NCBI RefSeq assembly: GCF_013283875.1
Contig: NZ_CP054139.1
Location: forward strand, 3,286,001 to 3,350,000
Direction of reading: 5' to 3'
Source of the DNA: Mucilaginibacter mali
Lineage (GTDB): Bacteria; Bacteroidota; Bacteroidia; Sphingobacteriales; Sphingobacteriaceae
DNA length: 64,000 nucleotides
A program made the translations under genes and the position numbers. Every line of letters starts with the position of its first letter. Position 1 is the first letter of the stretch. The notes beneath the pieces were generated by a model. It was not told the DNA's origin. It made no database searches and saw only the letters and a program-made list of their open reading frames with translations. Below are positions 37,183-45,135 of this stretch, one piece after another.

Positions 37183-37268
37183 AGGGCAATTTGTAATGAG
37201 TTAAAGTTATGGGTTTTAAATTAAAGTAATGTTATCGTTATTAAGCCTGGACCTTCAAAGACTGCACG

Positions 37269-37424
37269 GTGGCGAAGACTCACCCGGTCGTGGCTTCGCC
37301 CGACCACCCTCTCTCCGCTGTGCGGAAATAGGGAACATAGTTATCCGATACAACTCCTGCTCTCTTTTCGCGCAGCGAAGAGAGGGTCGACCAGCGAAGC
37401 GCGGTCGGGGTGAGTCCTCGCCAC
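37269..37424. repeat. Long inverted-repeat element (about 156 bp)
   Basis: Left arm begins GTGGCGAAGACTCACCCGGT at 37269, right arm ends CGGGGTGAGTCCTCGCCAC at 37424; the arms are complementary over about 55 bp with mismatches around a loop of about 45 bp. Blocks match the single element at 34007-34062. It fills most of the 315-bp gap before the mutase gene, in which I see no gene. Confidence 0.65.
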
Positions 37425-37502
37425 GCAGTAGCCACAAATGAATGGAATCGGCAGCAATAACAATATTATGCACGCATAGCTTTTACCTCTCCTTTATTTG
37501 TG

Positions 37503-37510
37503 TAATTTTG
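37503..37510 (+). promoter_or_regulatory. Possible -7 box of the acyl-CoA mutase gene
   Basis: TAATTTTG matches the Bacteroidota -7 consensus TAnnTTTG; a T-rich stretch (TTTTACC) lies about 20 bp upstream. It is 21 bp before the ATG at 37531 and after the farther in-frame ATG at 37498, which favours the 37531 start. Confidence 0.4.
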
Positions 37511-37530
37511 CTTTTCACCAATTGCAACGC

Positions 37531-40500
37531 ATGGAAACCATTGCCCCCTATCAATCAAAATATAAAATAAGGTTTGTAACTGCCGCTTCGCTGTTCGACG
37601 GGCACGATGCTACCATTAACATTATGCGCCGCATTTTGCAAAGCACCGGCGCCGAGGTGATACACCTGGGCCATAACCGCAGTGTGGATGAGGTGGTGAA
37701 CTGCGCCATACAGGAAGATGTGCAGGGCATTGCCCTTACCAGCTACCAGGGCGGGCATTTGGAGTACTTTAAATACATGTACGATCTGTTGCGCGAGCGT
37801 GGCGCGGGGCACATCAAAATATTTGGCGGCGGCGGCGGTGTGATATTGCCGCACGAGATTGAGGAACTGATGGCCTACGGCATCGCCCGTATCTACTCGC
37901 CCGATGATGGCCGTAAAATGGGCTTGCAGGGAATGATAAACGATATGATGCAGCAATGCGATTTCGAGACCCGCACCAAGTTGAACGGCGAACTAAAGCA
38001 CCTGGCAGATAAGGATCCAAAGGCGATAGCGGGATTGATAACGCTGGCAGAGAACCATCCGGAGAAATTTAGCCTCACCCCGGCCCTCTCCAAAAGAGAG
38101 GGAGGTATTACTTCTGAAGCCCTCTCCCCTGGAGAGGGTTTGGGTGAGGCCCGACCGGTCATCCTGGGTATTACCGGTACCGGCGGCGCGGGTAAATCAT
38201 CATTGGTCGACGAGATCGTCCGCAGGTTTTTGGTAGAGACAGGCTTGGCAGATGGGCAGAGCGGCAAAACGCTGGCTATTATTTCTGTCGACCCGAGCAA
38301 GCGTAAAACAGGCGGCGCCTTACTGGGCGACCGGATCCGTATGAACGCTATTAATAACCCGCGCGTTTACATGCGATCGCTCGCTACGCGGCAGGCTAAC
38401 CTGGCGCTGAGCAAATACGTGCAGGAATCGATAGATATCTGTAAAGCGGCGGGTTACGATTTGATCATTGTGGAAACATCGGGTATTGGGCAGTCGGATA
38501 CCATGATCACCGATTACTGCGATGTATCCATGTATGTTATGACGCCCGAATTTGGCGCAGCCACCCAGTTGGAAAAAATAGACATGCTGGATTTTGCCGA
38601 TATGGTAGCCATTAATAAAAGCGACAAACGCGGCGCGCTGGATGCTATCCGCGATGTGCGCAAGCAATATAAACGCAACCACCAGTTGTTCAGCGCCGAT
38701 GATGCCAGCTTGCCGGTATTTGCCACCATGGCATCGCAGTTTAACGACCCGGGTATGAACACCCTGTTTGCTAACCTGATGCGGGTAATAAAAGATAAAA
38801 CCGGCGTTGACCTGACCAAAGGCGCCGAACACCACGAAGGCGAATCGGAAAAGATCTACATCATCCCACCCGACCGTACCCGCTACCTGGCCGAAATAGC
38901 CGAGAGCAGCGTGGCTTACAATCAGTGGGTAGATGAACAATGCAAAATTGCGCAAGCGCTATTCCAGGTAGAAGGCACACTTAAATTATTAAGCGATAAC
39001 GATGTAGAGACACAATACTTTGTGTATCCCGATAATGAAGATATTACGATTAAAGAGACACAAGGTATTGCGTCTCTACGTGAGAAACTGGAAAACAGAT
39101 TACATCCTGAATGTAAAACGCTGCTGAAGAAATGGCCTGAAGTAGTAAAACAGTACCAGGCCGATGAGTTTATTTATCGTGTGCGCGATAAGGAGATCCG
39201 CCAGCCATTAACTACCACTTCGTTATCGCAACTGCGCATCCCTAAAATATCCCTGCCACGCTATACCGCCTGGGGCGATATTTTACGCTGGCTATTAACC
39301 GAAAACCTGCCCGGAGAATTCCCGTACACCGCGGGTGTATTCCCGCTAAAGCGTGAAGGGGAAGACCCTACCCGCATGTTTGCCGGCGAGGGCGGCCCCG
39401 AGCGTACCAATAAGCGCTTCCACTATGTATCGCTTGGTCAGCCGGCGCACCGTTTATCTACCGCGTTCGATTCGGTTACGCTTTATGGCGAAGACCCGCA
39501 TATTCGTCCGGACATTTACGGTAAAATAGGTAACTCGGGCGTAAGTATCGCTACACTGGATGATGCCAAAAAGTTGTATTCAGGCTTCGATTTGTGCCAT
39601 GCCAGTACATCCGTATCCATGACCATCAATGGCCCCGCGCCTATGCTGTTGGGCTTCTTTATGAATGCCGCTATAGACCAGCAATGCGAAAAATATATCA
39701 CCGAACATAAGCTGGAGCATTTAGTGGAGGCCAAGTTTAAGGAAGTATATGATGATAAGGGTTTGGAACGGCCGCGGTATCAAGGCCTCACCCCGGCCCT
39801 CTCCAAAGGAGAGGGAGGCACAGCTTCTGAAGCCCTCTCCTTTGGAGAGGGTTTGGGTGAGGCTCCTACACGAAGAGGCTACGCTACGGCCAACCCACAA
39901 TTATGGGAGACTTTAAAAGCTAATTCAAGGCTAAACAGACAAAACCTAACTGAAGCCGAGAATATTTTATGGCAACATTTAAGAGATAAACAAACAGGAT
40001 ATAAGATAAGAAGACAACACGCGATCAATGGCTTTATTGCTGACTTTGTTTGTTTGAGCAAGGGACTGATCATTGAGGTAGACGGAGGTTATCATAACCT
40101 AACTACTGAGCAAGACGAGATCAGAACATTAATTTTAAATGAAGAGGGTTTTGATGTTATTCGCTTTACCAATGATGAAGTAGTAAAAAATACTGGGGCG
40201 GTTATCCGGAATATTAAGGCGAAATTGGAAGCGCACCCAGATAGGAGCCTCACTCCGGCCCTCTCCAAAGGAGAGGGAGGCATTAGCGATACAACTTCTA
40301 AAGCCCTCTCCCCTGGAGAGGGTTTGGGTGAGGCTTCTCCTACCCTCCCCGAAGGCAACAACGGCCTCGGCCTGATGCTTTTAGGCCTTACCGGCGACCA
40401 GGTGCTACCGGCCGATGTTTACGAAAAAATTAAAGCTTATGCTATATCATCGGTACGCGGTACCGTGCAGGCTGATATTTTAAAGGAAGACCAGGCGCAA

Positions 40501-41556
40501 AACACCTGTATCTTCAGTACTGAATTTGCCCTGCGCATGATGGGTGATATGCAGCAGTATTTTATCGATAAAAAAGTCCGTAACTTCTATTCGGTATCCA
40601 TCTCCGGCTATCACATCGCCGAGGCAGGCGCTAACCCCATCACACAACTGGCCTTTACGCTGAGTAACGGTTTCACTTATGTAGAATACTATTTAAGTCG
40701 TGGTATGCATATCGACGACTTTGCGCCTAACCTGTCGTTCTTCTTCAGCAACGGTATCGATCCGGAATATGCGGTGATCGGTCGTGTGGCGCGCCGCATC
40801 TGGGCCAAGGCCATGAAGAATAAATACAAGGGCGGCGAACGTTCGCAGAAGCTAAAATATCATATCCAAACCAGCGGTCGTTCGCTACACGCGCAGGAGA
40901 TAGATTTTAACGACATCCGTACCACGCTGCAGGCCTTGTATGCCATTTACGACAACTGCAACTCGCTGCACACCAACGCTTACGATGAGGCTATCACCAC
41001 CCCTACCGAAGAATCGGTGCGCAGGGCAATGGCTATCCAATTGATCATTAACCGCGAGTTAGGCTTGGCTAAGAACGAGAACCCGCTGCAAGGCGCGTTT
41101 ATTATCGAAGAACTGACCGACCTGGTAGAAGAAGCCGTTATGGCCGAGTTTAAGCGGATAAACGATCGTGGCGGCGTGTTGGGTGCTATGGAAACCATGT
41201 ACCAACGCGGCAAGATCCAGGAAGAATCATTGTATTACGAGACGCTGAAGCATACCGGCGAGTTCCCGATCATCGGCGTAAACACATTCCTGAATAAGAA
41301 AGGATCGCCAACTATAACGCCATCTGAAGTAATACGCGCTACCGAAGAGGAAAAGCAATTCCAGATCTCGGCGCTTGAACAATTCCAAAAGCGCAATAAG
41401 GGCAAAACGCCACAAATGCTTGCCGAATTACAGCAGACAGCCATTGCCGGCAAAAATATTTTTGATGAGTTGATGGAGGTTTGTAAATACTGTTCGCTGG
41501 GGCAGATCTCGCACGCGCTTTACGAAGTGGGCGGGCAGTACAGAAGGAATATGTAG
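37531..41556 (+). CDS. icmF: Fused B12-dependent acyl-CoA mutase (IcmF-type isobutyryl-/methylmalonyl-CoA mutase) with in-frame insertions
   Basis: 1341 residues from METIAPYQ. Order: B12-binding domain (1-135; DGHDATIN with the axial His25), MeaB-like G-protein chaperone (P-loop GTGGAGKSS near 216) and acyl-CoA mutase barrel (about 540-1341; [28 protein letters not shown]). IcmF isomerises branched and linear acyl-CoAs by an adenosyl radical and repairs itself through the GTPase. Family members are about 1100-1130 residues; the excess is explained by in-frame insertions: a 79-bp palindromic repeat (about residues 181-207) and 550 bp holding two such repeats plus a whole DUF559 domain (about 752-935), between ERPRYQG and [14 protein letters not shown]. 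Catalytic core segments on both sides look intact. Confidence 0.9.
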   Translation: METIAPYQSKYKIRFVTAASLFDGHDATINIMRRILQSTGAEVIHLGHNRSVDEVVNCAIQEDVQGIALTSYQGGHLEYFKYMYDLLRERGAGHIKIFGGGGGVILPHEIEELMAYGIARIYSPDDGRKMGLQGMINDMMQQCDFETRTKLNGELKHLADKDPKAIAGLITLAENHPEKFSLTPALSKREGGITSEALSPGEGLGEARPVILGITGTGGAGKSSLVDEIVRRFLVETGLADGQSGKTLAIISVDPSKRKTGGALLGDRIRMNAINNPRVYMRSLATRQANLALSKYVQESIDICKAAGYDLIIVETSGIGQSDTMITDYCDVSMYVMTPEFGAATQLEKIDMLDFADMVAINKSDKRGALDAIRDVRKQYKRNHQLFSADDASLPVFATMASQFNDPGMNTLFANLMRVIKDKTGVDLTKGAEHHEGESEKIYIIPPDRTRYLAEIAESSVAYNQWVDEQCKIAQALFQVEGTLKLLSDNDVETQYFVYPDNEDITIKETQGIASLREKLENRLHPECKTLLKKWPEVVKQYQADEFIYRVRDKEIRQPLTTTSLSQLRIPKISLPRYTAWGDILRWLLTENLPGEFPYTAGVFPLKREGEDPTRMFAGEGGPERTNKRFHYVSLGQPAHRLSTAFDSVTLYGEDPHIRPDIYGKIGNSGVSIATLDDAKKLYSGFDLCHASTSVSMTINGPAPMLLGFFMNAAIDQQCEKYITEHKLEHLVEAKFKEVYDDKGLERPRYQGLTPALSKGEGGTASEALSFGEGLGEAPTRRGYATANPQLWETLKANSRLNRQNLTEAENILWQHLRDKQTGYKIRRQHAINGFIADFVCLSKGLIIEVDGGYHNLTTEQDEIRTLILNEEGFDVIRFTNDEVVKNTGAVIRNIKAKLEAHPDRSLTPALSKGEGGISDTTSKALSPGEGLGEASPTLPEGNNGLGLMLLGLTGDQVLPADVYEKIKAYAISSVRGTVQADILKEDQAQNTCIFSTEFALRMMGDMQQYFIDKKVRNFYSVSISGYHIAEAGANPITQLAFTLSNGFTYVEYYLSRGMHIDDFAPNLSFFFSNGIDPEYAVIGRVARRIWAKAMKNKYKGGERSQKLKYHIQTSGRSLHAQEIDFNDIRTTLQALYAIYDNCNSLHTNAYDEAITTPTEESVRRAMAIQLIINRELGLAKNENPLQGAFIIEELTDLVEEAVMAEFKRINDRGGVLGAMETMYQRGKIQEESLYYETLKHTGEFPIIGVNTFLNKKGSPTITPSEVIRATEEEKQFQISALEQFQKRNKGKTPQMLAELQQTAIAGKNIFDELMEVCKYCSLGQISHALYEVGGQYRRNM
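38072..38150 (+). repeat. In-frame palindromic repeat R1 inside the mutase gene
   Basis: 79 bp bounded by GCCTCACCC and GGGTGAGGC, with inner blocks CCCTCTCC and GGAGAGGG. It is translated as [11 protein letters not shown]...[10 protein letters not shown] and sits in the linker between the B12-binding and G-protein domains. Near-identical to R2 and R3 in the same gene. Confidence 0.9.
39004..39079 (+). repeat. GTAGAGAC-type inverted repeat inside the mutase gene
   Basis: GTAGAGACACAATAC (39004-39018) and GTATTGCGTCTCTAC (39065-39079) are inverted with one mismatch. GTAGAGACGCAATAC-like repeats are common dispersed elements in Bacteroidota. Here the unit is translated within a variable linker after the G-protein domain. 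Confidence 0.7.
39785..39863 (+). repeat. Palindromic repeat R2, 5' border of the DUF559 insertion
   Basis: 79 bp with the same ends (GCCTCACCC...GGGTGAGGC) and inner blocks as R1, in direct orientation. It forms the left edge of the insertion that carries the DUF559 domain. Confidence 0.9.
40247..40334 (+). repeat. Palindromic repeat R3, 3' border of the DUF559 insertion
   Basis: 88 bp, GCCTCACTC...GGGTGAGGC, with a 9-bp longer centre than R1 and R2 (thus still in frame) and one change in the left end. Direct orientation relative to R2. Confidence 0.9.
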
Positions 41557-41574
41557 TCCTCCCTCTCAAAACTA

Positions 41575-41729
41575 TTATGGCTTCAGTCTGGACTGAAGTC
41601 ATAATAACTAATCCGCCGCGTCAAGCGTGGACGCTTGACGCAATTTCCTGATTAAGCGTCCACGCTTAATTTTCAAAAATCATGAGCGTGGACGCTTACA
41701 TCAGGATGCCTCCAGGCGTGGACGCCTGG
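41575..41729. repeat. Cluster of five short palindromes (GCGTGGACGC core)
   Basis: Hairpins at 41575-41604 (arms CTTCAG/CTGAAG), 41618-41641 (perfect, 24 bp), 41651-41670 (ATTAAGCGTCCACGCTTAAT), 41684-41697 (AGCGTGGACGCT) and 41712-41729 (CCAGGCGTGGACGCCTGG). The last four share the core GCGTGGACGC or its complement, while outer arm bases differ between copies but stay complementary. It fills the gap after the mutase gene and probably also stops transcription; no gene is seen here. Confidence 0.85.
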
Positions 41730-41814
41730 ATGGGCGGTAAGGGGAAATCAAAAATCAAACTAAAAAGTCCGTTCACCCCCTTGACTTTTTATTGCCATTT
41801 ACTTAACCTTGCTT

Positions 41815-42351
41815 ATGCAGGATAAAGTAGTACGCATCCCTTTTAACCGACAGGCCTACCTAAACAATCAGCAGGTAATATGGGATTTGATGTATAAGGA
41901 AGTTTCGCCCAGTTATATTATTTATATAGTGGTAACGGCTGTGGTATTGATCACCGGGCTGATCATCGATCTTAAAGGCGGCTTACCGCTTACCACCATT
42001 ATCGGCATCTGCATGCTGATATCCATTTCATTACGCTTCAGGCAGGTACGCAAGGTGCACCGTAATGTTTTTAATCGTGCCGAAACGCAGGCCGACCGGA
42101 TGGAAGCAGGTTCGGGCATTTATACTTACACTTTTAATCAGCAGGGCATCATCTACCAGGATGATGAAACGATCATGACGCACACCTGGGACGATTTTGA
42201 GCCCCTTAAAGTTCATAAGCTATATCATTTGCTCTTATATCTAAAGGAGAAGGAAGCGGTACAATATGTAATATCGCAGGAAGAGGTTGGCGAGGATGTT
42301 TACAACGGCATTTATATGCTATTGTTAGAAAAACTCTCACCGGTTTCTTAA
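41815..42351 (+). CDS. YcxB-like membrane protein
   Basis: 178 residues from the ATG of MQDKVVRIPF; a TTG six bases upstream is in frame but less likely. Two transmembrane helices (about 35-75, YIIYIVVTAVVLITGLIID and LTTIIGICMLISISLRF), then a soluble C-terminal domain (TYTFNQQGIIYQDDETIMTHTWDDFEPL) that fits the YcxB-like domain, of unknown function. A TTGACTTTTT / TAACCTTG pair (41781-41811) resembles a promoter right at the start codon. Not linked to its neighbours by any obvious role. Confidence 0.65.
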   Translation: MQDKVVRIPFNRQAYLNNQQVIWDLMYKEVSPSYIIYIVVTAVVLITGLIIDLKGGLPLTTIIGICMLISISLRFRQVRKVHRNVFNRAETQADRMEAGSGIYTYTFNQQGIIYQDDETIMTHTWDDFEPLKVHKLYHLLLYLKEKEAVQYVISQEEVGEDVYNGIYMLLLEKLSPVS

Positions 42352-42468
42352 AAATCAGGAACGGATATTGTATCCGGCCACCCTGCTTTTTATCCATATA
42401 AATTTTAGCAAAAGCAGGGATTTGATAAAATATAGCTTAATATTGGGGCCATCATTATCACACCTGTC

Positions 42469-43518
42469 ATGCTATCAAAAAAATTGATCCTTTTCTGCTT
42501 ATCGCTCTTTTTATCTATAGGTGCCTTTGCTCATGCCGTGTTAGATATTATGCCTGAACCACAGCCATATAATGTTACGACATACACCGGTAATACCAGT
42601 AACAAATCTGTCAAACAACGTACCTTTATTAAAGAGCGTGGTGGCAGGAAGGACTTTTTCAGTACCGAATTCTATGATATCTTGGGCCGGACAACAGGGA
42701 TCTCCTACACTTCCGGAAAGAAAACGCCCGATGTAAGCTATGAATATTATCCCGGCCAAAACATGAGTATCTGGCGTACCGAGGGAAAGGATAAATCGAT
42801 AACTGTTCACAAAACCGTATACAGAGGGCCTGGCGATGAGCCGCCGCTATTTACTGAAAGTGCAACTACATTAAAAGGCGATACCCTTAGCATCAATAAC
42901 GCACGTTTTGAATACAACGCCGATGGCCTGCTTTTAAAAAGACAGGACTTTTTGAAGCATAAAGTATACGCGACCAAAACCTACCGGTATGATCAAAAAG
43001 ACCTGGTTTGGGCGGAAGTAAGATCGCCTTATAGCCCTACTTATAATGCCGTTAAATTCAGCTACGATAACAATCATCATGTAATTACAGCTACAGATTA
43101 CTTTTTCAGGCCCGGCAAAACCGACACCGTGGCTTCCTTTTTTTATACTTACGATAAAGACAAACTGATAGCCGAAAGGGATATAGATCCATCCGACCCG
43201 AAAAAATATATTTCGATAAACTATACTTATGATGATAATGGCCGGATAAGTTCCATGGTATCAAAAGAAGATACCTTATACCGGCAAACCACGTTTCAGT
43301 ACACCGGTAAACTTCTTACTAAAGTAACGGTTAAGGCAAATGATCCTTATAAATTAGGCAAAGGGTATTACACTACTTCGCCCAACGCGCTAACAAAAAT
43401 GCCCATGACAAATGAGTTTACCTATGTGTACGATGATAAAGGCTATTTAATTAAGCTAACGGAAGTTTTAAACGGAGTGATGCTATCAGCACTCACCTAC
43501 GAGATGGAGTATTACTAA
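42469..43518 (+). CDS. Secreted protein of unknown function with YD-like strands
   Basis: 349 residues with a signal peptide (MLSKKLILFCLSLFLSIGAFA). The mature part has repeated strands of the YxYDxxGxx type (ISYTSGKKTPDVSYEYYPG; TYRYDQKDLVWAEV; INYTYDDNGRISSMVSKED; FTYVYDDKGYLIKLTEV), which resemble RHS/YD wraps, but there is no RHS core or toxin tip. I do not recognise a family. Monocistronic, facing the glycan-synthase cluster. Confidence 0.6.
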   Translation: MLSKKLILFCLSLFLSIGAFAHAVLDIMPEPQPYNVTTYTGNTSNKSVKQRTFIKERGGRKDFFSTEFYDILGRTTGISYTSGKKTPDVSYEYYPGQNMSIWRTEGKDKSITVHKTVYRGPGDEPPLFTESATTLKGDTLSINNARFEYNADGLLLKRQDFLKHKVYATKTYRYDQKDLVWAEVRSPYSPTYNAVKFSYDNNHHVITATDYFFRPGKTDTVASFFYTYDKDKLIAERDIDPSDPKKYISINYTYDDNGRISSMVSKEDTLYRQTTFQYTGKLLTKVTVKANDPYKLGKGYYTTSPNALTKMPMTNEFTYVYDDKGYLIKLTEVLNGVMLSALTYEMEYY

Positions 43519-43569
43519 ACGGAGATCTGTTGATTAGAAGTTAAGTAATGCCGCCGAATCTCCAACCCA

Positions 43570-45135
43570 TCAATGTACCTCTATTTTATACAAGATCCAG
43601 TCATCCGTTTCAAATTTCTTTTCGAGCGATAAGCGGTTATCCGCATTACGGAGGATCTGCAGGTATTTTGGGGTAAGCTGCGTATAACCGTTAGCCGGAT
43701 TTTTATCGCTGGCTACCAATATATAATTGCAATACTTTCCGGGGTTTTCTACAGCGCTTAAAAAGGTAACCTGGTAAGGCATGATCAGCCCGCGCACATT
43801 GGTAATAAAGGCGCTGATGGGATAGGCTACGGCATCGTCCATCAGCAATTGCGGGTTACCCGGCAGGGCGTTAATGTAATTGGCAATATCCTGGTTATTC
43901 TCCTGGCCGGCAGGCACCTCTTTTTTCAGCAACACGTTTACAAAGTTCTGCTCTTCTTTAATGTACGATTTATCAAGGAAGGCATAACCGGTATATATCT
44001 GTAGGGCTACGATCACCAGCAGCAATATTTTAAAATTAGTTTGGTTTTTAACCGTGCTGGCCCTGAATATTACGCAAAGCAATGCCAGTATTAAAAATAT
44101 CAGGTAATACTGTTGTGTAAGGTATACCTTATCATACTTTATCCTTAAAAATTCTACAAAGGCCAGCGGGGTAACCAGGGTAAGTATCTGGTGCGTTTTT
44201 TGCCTGAAAAGATAAATGGCCACCAACATCAGCGGGCAAAAAAGTATTACCCTTAACGATATAATGATAGAAGCCTCGGGAAGCTTATGATGCGTAGTGG
44301 TATCCAGCAAAATGTTGTAGTCTATCTTTTCGGCCAGTACGCTCCAGGTGGCGTAGGGGCTATCGATAAAGTAGTTCAGATCGGCCGCGTGGGTAAGGTT
44401 CAGCATCTTGTAGATCAGTACCGATACCAGCGGTAAGATAAAAATGATGATATACAGCGCGAAGGTTTTGTTGATGAGCTTGCGCCGTAGCGATGGGTTA
44501 TTAAAACTGGTAAACAGGCGAAACACCGATTCCTTTTCGCTAAGGTTTAAGCTTTGGATGGATATGGCCAGCACCAGCGGCAAAAAGAAGAGCGTAAGCC
44601 AGATGAATTTATAATCGCAAAAAACCAGCACCACCAGGCAAATACTGGCAATGGATACGTGGAACGTGGTGTTGGAGGTATAAAACTTAAATATGTTTAA
44701 ATAAAACATAAAGAAGAATACCAAAACCATATAGATCGATTTACCCGAGCAGGCCGCGTACAGCAAGCCGGGGTGCAACATAAATACAATAAGCAGCAGG
44801 CCGATATAAAAATCATCCTTTACACGCTTCATCAGCGTGTTGGCCATAATATTGAACAACAGGGCCGTACCTACTGCCGATGCCAGTATGGGCGCCAGGT
44901 TATAGCTGATGGCCGTGAACAGAAATGTGCTGTAGAAAGGGAAAATAGGCGATGTTAAACCCATCACCTTCAGTCGGTCGCCAATGCCCTCGAATACGAT
45001 CTTGGCCTTTTCGATATAAAAAAGCGACTCCTGGTTATAGTAACCCAGGTTGTTAAGATATAACGCGCAAACGATATAGTATATACTTAATACTATGGTT
45101 AGAATGAGTAAAAAAAGCGCTCTTGAAATTCTCAT
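43570..45135 (-). CDS. Polytopic membrane protein, GT-C/GT39-like, of the glycan cluster
   Basis: 521 residues with about ten membrane helices in the first 400 residues and a soluble C-terminal domain (about 410-521). The first loop, NNLGYYNQESLFYIEKAKIVFEG, has an acidic residue after helix 1 as in GT-C glycosyltransferases, but the match is weak. Its start overlaps the stop of the GT2 synthase by 4 bp, so the two are translated together. It may modify or help export the glycan made by the synthase. Alternatives: a flippase-like or polymerase (Wzy-like) protein. Confidence 0.55.
   Translation of the reverse strand: MRISRALFLLILTIVLSIYYIVCALYLNNLGYYNQESLFYIEKAKIVFEGIGDRLKVMGLTSPIFPFYSTFLFTAISYNLAPILASAVGTALLFNIMANTLMKRVKDDFYIGLLLIVFMLHPGLLYAACSGKSIYMVLVFFFMFYLNIFKFYTSNTTFHVSIASICLVVLVFCDYKFIWLTLFFLPLVLAISIQSLNLSEKESVFRLFTSFNNPSLRRKLINKTFALYIIIFILPLVSVLIYKMLNLTHAADLNYFIDSPYATWSVLAEKIDYNILLDTTTHHKLPEASIIISLRVILFCPLMLVAIYLFRQKTHQILTLVTPLAFVEFLRIKYDKVYLTQQYYLIFLILALLCVIFRASTVKNQTNFKILLLVIVALQIYTGYAFLDKSYIKEEQNFVNVLLKKEVPAGQENNQDIANYINALPGNPQLLMDDAVAYPISAFITNVRGLIMPYQVTFLSAVENPGKYCNYILVASDKNPANGYTQLTPKYLQILRNADNRLSLEKKFETDDWILYKIEVH

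Larger units (their letters stand above)
39785..40334 (+). mobile_element. In-frame insertion of a DUF559 endonuclease domain between two palindromic repeats
   Basis: Between R2 and R3 lie about 128 codons in the mutase frame with no stop. They encode a full DUF559 domain: [65 protein letters not shown]. The presumed active-site acids (Glu of TEAE, Asp of IADF, Glu of IIEVDG) are present. The region is more A/T-rich than the host gene. There are no intein splice residues at the borders, so it should stay in the protein. Mobile behaviour is inference from the borders and the second DUF559 copy at 28713-29099. Confidence 0.75.

Noticed and set aside
39785..40334. Intein inside the mutase
   Set aside because: No Cys/Ser at the N-terminal border and no His-Asn followed by Cys/Ser/Thr at the C-terminal border; there is no Hint-domain sequence, only repeats and DUF559.
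37531..41556. Mutase gene as a pseudogene
   Set aside because: Despite the insertions the frame is open from B12 domain to C terminus, and the key motifs of all three modules are present.
41618..41729. CRISPR array
   Set aside because: The repeated units are short palindromes of varying arm length at irregular spacing, without spacers of uniform size and without cas genes.
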